From: Jonquetella anthropi DSM 22815
GTDB taxonomy: Bacteria; Synergistota; Synergistia; Synergistales; Dethiosulfovibrionaceae
DNA: 64,000 nucleotides
Reading direction: 5' to 3'
NCBI RefSeq assembly: GCF_000237805.1
Contig: NZ_CM001376.1
Coordinates: forward strand, 853,010-917,009
Within the stretch, counting starts at the first letter, position 1. Every line of letters starts with the position of its first letter. Below, one piece after another: positions 61,245 to 64,000 of the stretch. The notes under the pieces were generated by a model. That model did no database searches, was not told where the DNA came from, and was given only the letters and a program-made list of their open reading frames with translations. The translations under genes and the position numbers were made by a program.

Positions 61245-64000
61245 TTATTTCTTGTTCAACAGAAGCTTCTTGAGCTCTTCGATTTCCTTCTTCTGTTGGG
61301 CCATCCCGTCGCTCATCTTTGAAACTTCATCCTTCAGGTCGCTCACCTGCCGCAGAGCAGCCATCTCGGTGGTGCTGACTCTCACGGTCCGGCCATTCGT
61401 TCTTTCAACCTTCGGCGATGAGCCGAGACGGATCGCCGCTCCCAGATGGAAGCTCTTCTCGTCGCCGGAAATCGACATGCCGCCCTTGATTAAGAGATCC
61501 CGGTTGACGTAGTGGGACAGGCCCAGCGCAACCGCGCTCTTGCCGCTGTAAGCGCCGTAACCGAGGCCCAGCGACGTCGGGTGCGCCTCGTCGTAGTCCA
61601 GCGAGGGCACGGCCGCAAACGCCGCAGCCATTGCGCCCACGTTGTCCACTCGGCTGTCCAGTTCGTTCACGCGCTTGACGATCTGGCCGTTGTCGGCTCC
61701 GCCAACTCCAGCGATAGCCCTCTGCAGCTGGCCGACGTTGACCGCGTCGCTCTTATCAACCCCGTCGGCCACGTTGGTGATTCTCTTGCCACCCGCGTCG
61801 ATGCCCTTCTTCGTCACGCTCGGACCGTTTTTGACCGTCAGCCCGTCGCCGTTCATCACCACGTCGCCTGTCGTCACGCTCTTGAACGTCGGATTCTCAG
61901 AAACGGCGATCGTCAGTTTGGAGCCGGCCGTTCCGTCGGCGGCCAATTTCAGGTCAACGTTTTTGCCCGCTTCAAAGGTCAGCTGCTGGTCGGCACCGAT
62001 CTCCTGCGCGCTTCCCGAGGCCGTACCGTTCGTGCCGATCGCTTTCGCGACTAGCGCCTTCCACTTAGCGTCCGTGCCGTCCTTGCCTTTTACTTCCCCT
62101 GCGTCGAACTCCGTTCTGTCAGTTTTAGTGATAATCAGGTGGCCGTCGCCGTTAATGACTGCCTTGTCAATGCCGACGCCGTCCTTGCCGTCCTTGCCTT
62201 TTACTTCCCCTGCGTCGAACTCCGTGCTGTCAGTTTTAGTGATAATCAGGTGGCCGTCGCCGTTAATGACTGCCTCGTCAATGCCGACGCCGTCCTTGCC
62301 GTCCTTGCCGTCCTTGCCGTGAAGCGTCGGATCGGCGGCAATCGCGTCCTTGTCCAGTCCGACGGTATAGAGCTTCGCCGAACGATCGTACGCAATCTTC
62401 AGGCCGTCAATCGCTTGAATGTTCAGCGCCCCGTCAGTCAGTTTAGTCGTGCCGACATTCGTCACAGTCCCGGCCTTCTTGTTGGAGAAGTTGAACGTGA
62501 ACTCACTCAAGCCGGCCAAGTTGGCGCCTACCGCTCTCAGCTGACGCAGGTTGACCGCGTCGGTATCCTCGGTGGCATCGCCCACGTTGGTAATCTGGCG
62601 TAGCTTGCCCGCCTGCCCGACCGAGACGGCTCCCAAGGTATTCGTGCTGTTCAGTTTGACCTTGCTAAACGGCGCCTCTGTTTCGGTGGCAAAGGCTGCC
62701 CGGTCGGCTACGGAATCGCTGCCCAGTGCAACCCCACCGTCGGCGGTGGCGTTGGCCTTGTAGCCGAGGACGACCGAGTTCTCGTTGTTCAGCTCCAGCG
62801 GGCTGCTGCTGCCCTTTTCGGCCGAGCCGATGACGATGTTGTGGCTCTTGGCGGTAATCTTGCGATTGTCGCCGAGCAGGATATTGTCTTCACTGTCCTC
62901 CACGGTGTTGTTCGAGCCTACGATGGTGACATGGCTCACGTTCGTGCCTGTGTTCCGGTAGCCGTCGATCATGTTGTTCGTGCTGACCGCGGCTTCCTTG
63001 CCGGTCAGCGTATTGCTCACGCCGATGATCTGCGAGGCCTGCGTGTAGTCCGCGGTATTGGCGCCGCCGATCGCCAGCGTCGCGCCGCCTTCTTCGCTCG
63101 CGACCATGTCCCGGAAGGCCTCCGCCGCCGCGTCCACGGATTTCATCTTGTCCGCGCCCGGATTCTTGCGGAGCGATTTCAGCGAATTGGTGATCTTATT
63201 GCCCGCGCCGTAGACGAGCGCGCCATTCGAATTATCCACCGTATTGGCGAAACCGACGATGCTGTTCGCGATGCCGCTGAAAGCGCCATGCCCTATGGAG
63301 CGGCTGCTGTTCAGCGAGCCCACGATGACGGAACCGGTATTCTGCGCACCGTATTGCAGGGTATTCAAACCGCCTGCGCCGGTGAAGTCGCCCGTCATGA
63401 TGGAATAGGCGCCGAAGATGCTGGCAAAAGGGCCTTTGTTGTAGCTGTTCGTGCCGACCGTGGTCATATTCACGATATTCGCCGGTCTCAGGTTCGCCGC
63501 CTTTTCTCCCGCCATGTCGTTGGGGTAGACGCGGGAGCCGATGTCAATGCTGCCGGTGCGCGCGTACGCTTTCGCGCCGATGGCGATGCCGCCCGCAATG
63601 CGGCTCACGTCTTTCGGTGCATATGTCCGACGGAAGAGACCTCCGCTCACGGTCCAGTTGTCCTGGTCGAAACTAAGCATGTATTCCTGCCCGCCGGAGC
63701 CGTTGAGGACATAGGCCTGCCGGCCGATAGCGATGCTCGTCATGTCGTAGCCGTTCGAAGCGATCATCGCTCCGCTGCCGAGCGCGATGCTGCCCACGCC
63801 GCCCGCTCTCGTGCTGCGGCCGATAGCGACGGCTTCGTCGTAATTGATGGAGGCGCCATTACCCAGCGCGATGCCGTTCGCTTTGGATGCGCTCGCGCTC
63901 TTGCCGATCGCGATGGAATCCACCGATTTCGCGCCGTCGTTGTTGTAGTTACTTCCCCGAGCTCCTCCATCATTGACGGAGAAATAATGAACCGCGTTCG
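61245..64000 (-). CDS. Trimeric autotransporter adhesin (YadA-like), 5' end missing
   Basis: At least 918 residues. The frame stays open to the window edge, so the signal peptide and more head are missing. The visible N-terminus continues YFSVNDGG and NYNNDGA into YadA-head repeats such as SIAIGKSA, GIALGNGA and SIALGSGA. A neck (TNVGDATEDTDAVNLRQL) follows, then collagen-like GKDGKDG stretches with two near-identical 37-residue repeats. A second neck (ITNVADGVDKSDAVNVGQL) and a YadA anchor barrel come next. After the barrel (AAIRLGSSP) there are about 60 more residues ending in a Lys/Glu-rich coiled coil, which is not usual. It acts as a surface adhesin. Confidence 0.93.
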   Translation of the reverse strand, partial: NAVHYFSVNDGGARGSNYNNDGAKSVDSIAIGKSASASKANGIALGNGASINYDEAVAIGRSTRAGGVGSIALGSGAMIASNGYDMTSIAIGRQAYVLNGSGGQEYMLSFDQDNWTVSGGLFRRTYAPKDVSRIAGGIAIGAKAYARTGSIDIGSRVYPNDMAGEKAANLRPANIVNMTTVGTNSYNKGPFASIFGAYSIMTGDFTGAGGLNTLQYGAQNTGSVIVGSLNSSRSIGHGAFSGIANSIVGFANTVDNSNGALVYGAGNKITNSLKSLRKNPGADKMKSVDAAAEAFRDMVASEEGGATLAIGGANTADYTQASQIIGVSNTLTGKEAAVSTNNMIDGYRNTGTNVSHVTIVGSNNTVEDSEDNILLGDNRKITAKSHNIVIGSAEKGSSSPLELNNENSVVLGYKANATADGGVALGSDSVADRAAFATETEAPFSKVKLNSTNTLGAVSVGQAGKLRQITNVGDATEDTDAVNLRQLRAVGANLAGLSEFTFNFSNKKAGTVTNVGTTKLTDGALNIQAIDGLKIAYDRSAKLYTVGLDKDAIAADPTLHGKDGKDGKDGVGIDEAVINGDGHLIITKTDSTEFDAGEVKGKDGKDGVGIDKAVINGDGHLIITKTDRTEFDAGEVKGKDGTDAKWKALVAKAIGTNGTASGSAQEIGADQQLTFEAGKNVDLKLAADGTAGSKLTIAVSENPTFKSVTTGDVVMNGDGLTVKNGPSVTKKGIDAGGKRITNVADGVDKSDAVNVGQLQRAIAGVGGADNGQIVKRVNELDSRVDNVGAMAAAFAAVPSLDYDEAHPTSLGLGYGAYSGKSAVALGLSHYVNRDLLIKGGMSISGDEKSFHLGAAIRLGSSPKVERTNGRTVRVSTTEMAALRQVSDLKDEVSKMSDGMAQQKKEIEELKKLLLNKK
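62077..62298 (-). repeat. Two tandem 111-bp repeats in the autotransporter stalk
   Basis: The units at 62077-62187 and 62188-62298 are nearly identical; I see two base differences. Each encodes 37 residues containing VINGDGHLIITKTD and FDAGEVKGK. They differ in protein at Ser/Arg and Glu/Lys positions. A shorter GKDGKDG run continues to about 62320. The near identity suggests a recent duplication. Confidence 0.92.

Noticed and set aside
62077-62320. Tandem repeats that might suggest a CRISPR array
   Set aside because: The repeats are directly adjacent, in frame and within the adhesin coding sequence, with no spacers.

Overview
The window looks like a chromosomal segment of a Synergistota-type bacterium (similar to Jonquetella or Pyramidobacter). 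It is GC-rich and diderm: it encodes a full lipid A/Kdo pathway, BamA, an LptF/G permease and a YadA-like trimeric autotransporter. It also carries genes and gene orders usually associated with Firmicutes: CodY, ComEA/ComEC, and a topA-trmFO-xerC-hslV-hslU-codY block. The taxon is an inference from this mixture. Almost every gene is on the minus strand. Plus-strand genes occur only at the left edge and at 59.8-61.2 kb.

Region by region, in plus-strand coordinates (the minus-strand operons read right to left). 1-537: 3' end of an unrecognised plus-strand gene, ending at a shared terminator. 609-14749: housekeeping cluster miaB-comEA-comEC-coaX-dusB-lysS-ligA-gatC-gatA-gatB-EF-G-like. 14886-21357: OsmC protein, endonuclease III, Lon-related protease, mnmA, a DUF4392 protein and pfkA. 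21489-22223: exported coiled-coil protein. 22291-45809: one tightly packed 22-gene run starting at bamA, then lpxD, lpxC, fabZ, lpxA, kdsC, lptF/G-like, lpxI, lpxB, an lpxB-like gene, msbA, an lpxK-glycosyltransferase fusion, kdsA, kdsD, waaA, an unrecognised gene, kdsB, larC, an ELM1-like gene, two glycosyltransferases and a divergent GmhA-like SIS protein. It covers lipid A synthesis, Kdo synthesis and transfer, flipping, part of export, and core sugar addition. 45892-47058: histidine phosphatase gene and three tRNA genes (transcribed Lys-Glu-Thr) with a clear promoter and terminator. 47080-50098: DUF501, S1-domain, SSB-like and lytic transglycosylase genes downstream of codY. 50117-57174: hslU, hslV, xerC, trmFO, topA and a small ORF. 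57276-61163: pyruvate,water dikinase (ppsA) divergent from a PucR-type regulator. 61245-64000: a trimeric autotransporter whose N-terminus lies beyond the window.

The most interesting points are these: the single envelope operon with three LpxB-superfamily domains, one of them fused to LpxK; a Bacillus-like cod operon in an LPS-making diderm, with a plausible CodY box in its own leader and an HslV whose catalytic threonine lies behind a 17-residue extension; an autotransporter with a coiled-coil tail after its beta-barrel anchor; a LarC with an 85-residue histidine-rich insert; an EF-G paralogue lacking the catalytic histidine; and a ComEC without the metallo-beta-lactamase domain.

All functional calls come from reading motifs in the translations by eye. 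No database search, alignment, structure prediction or expression data were available.
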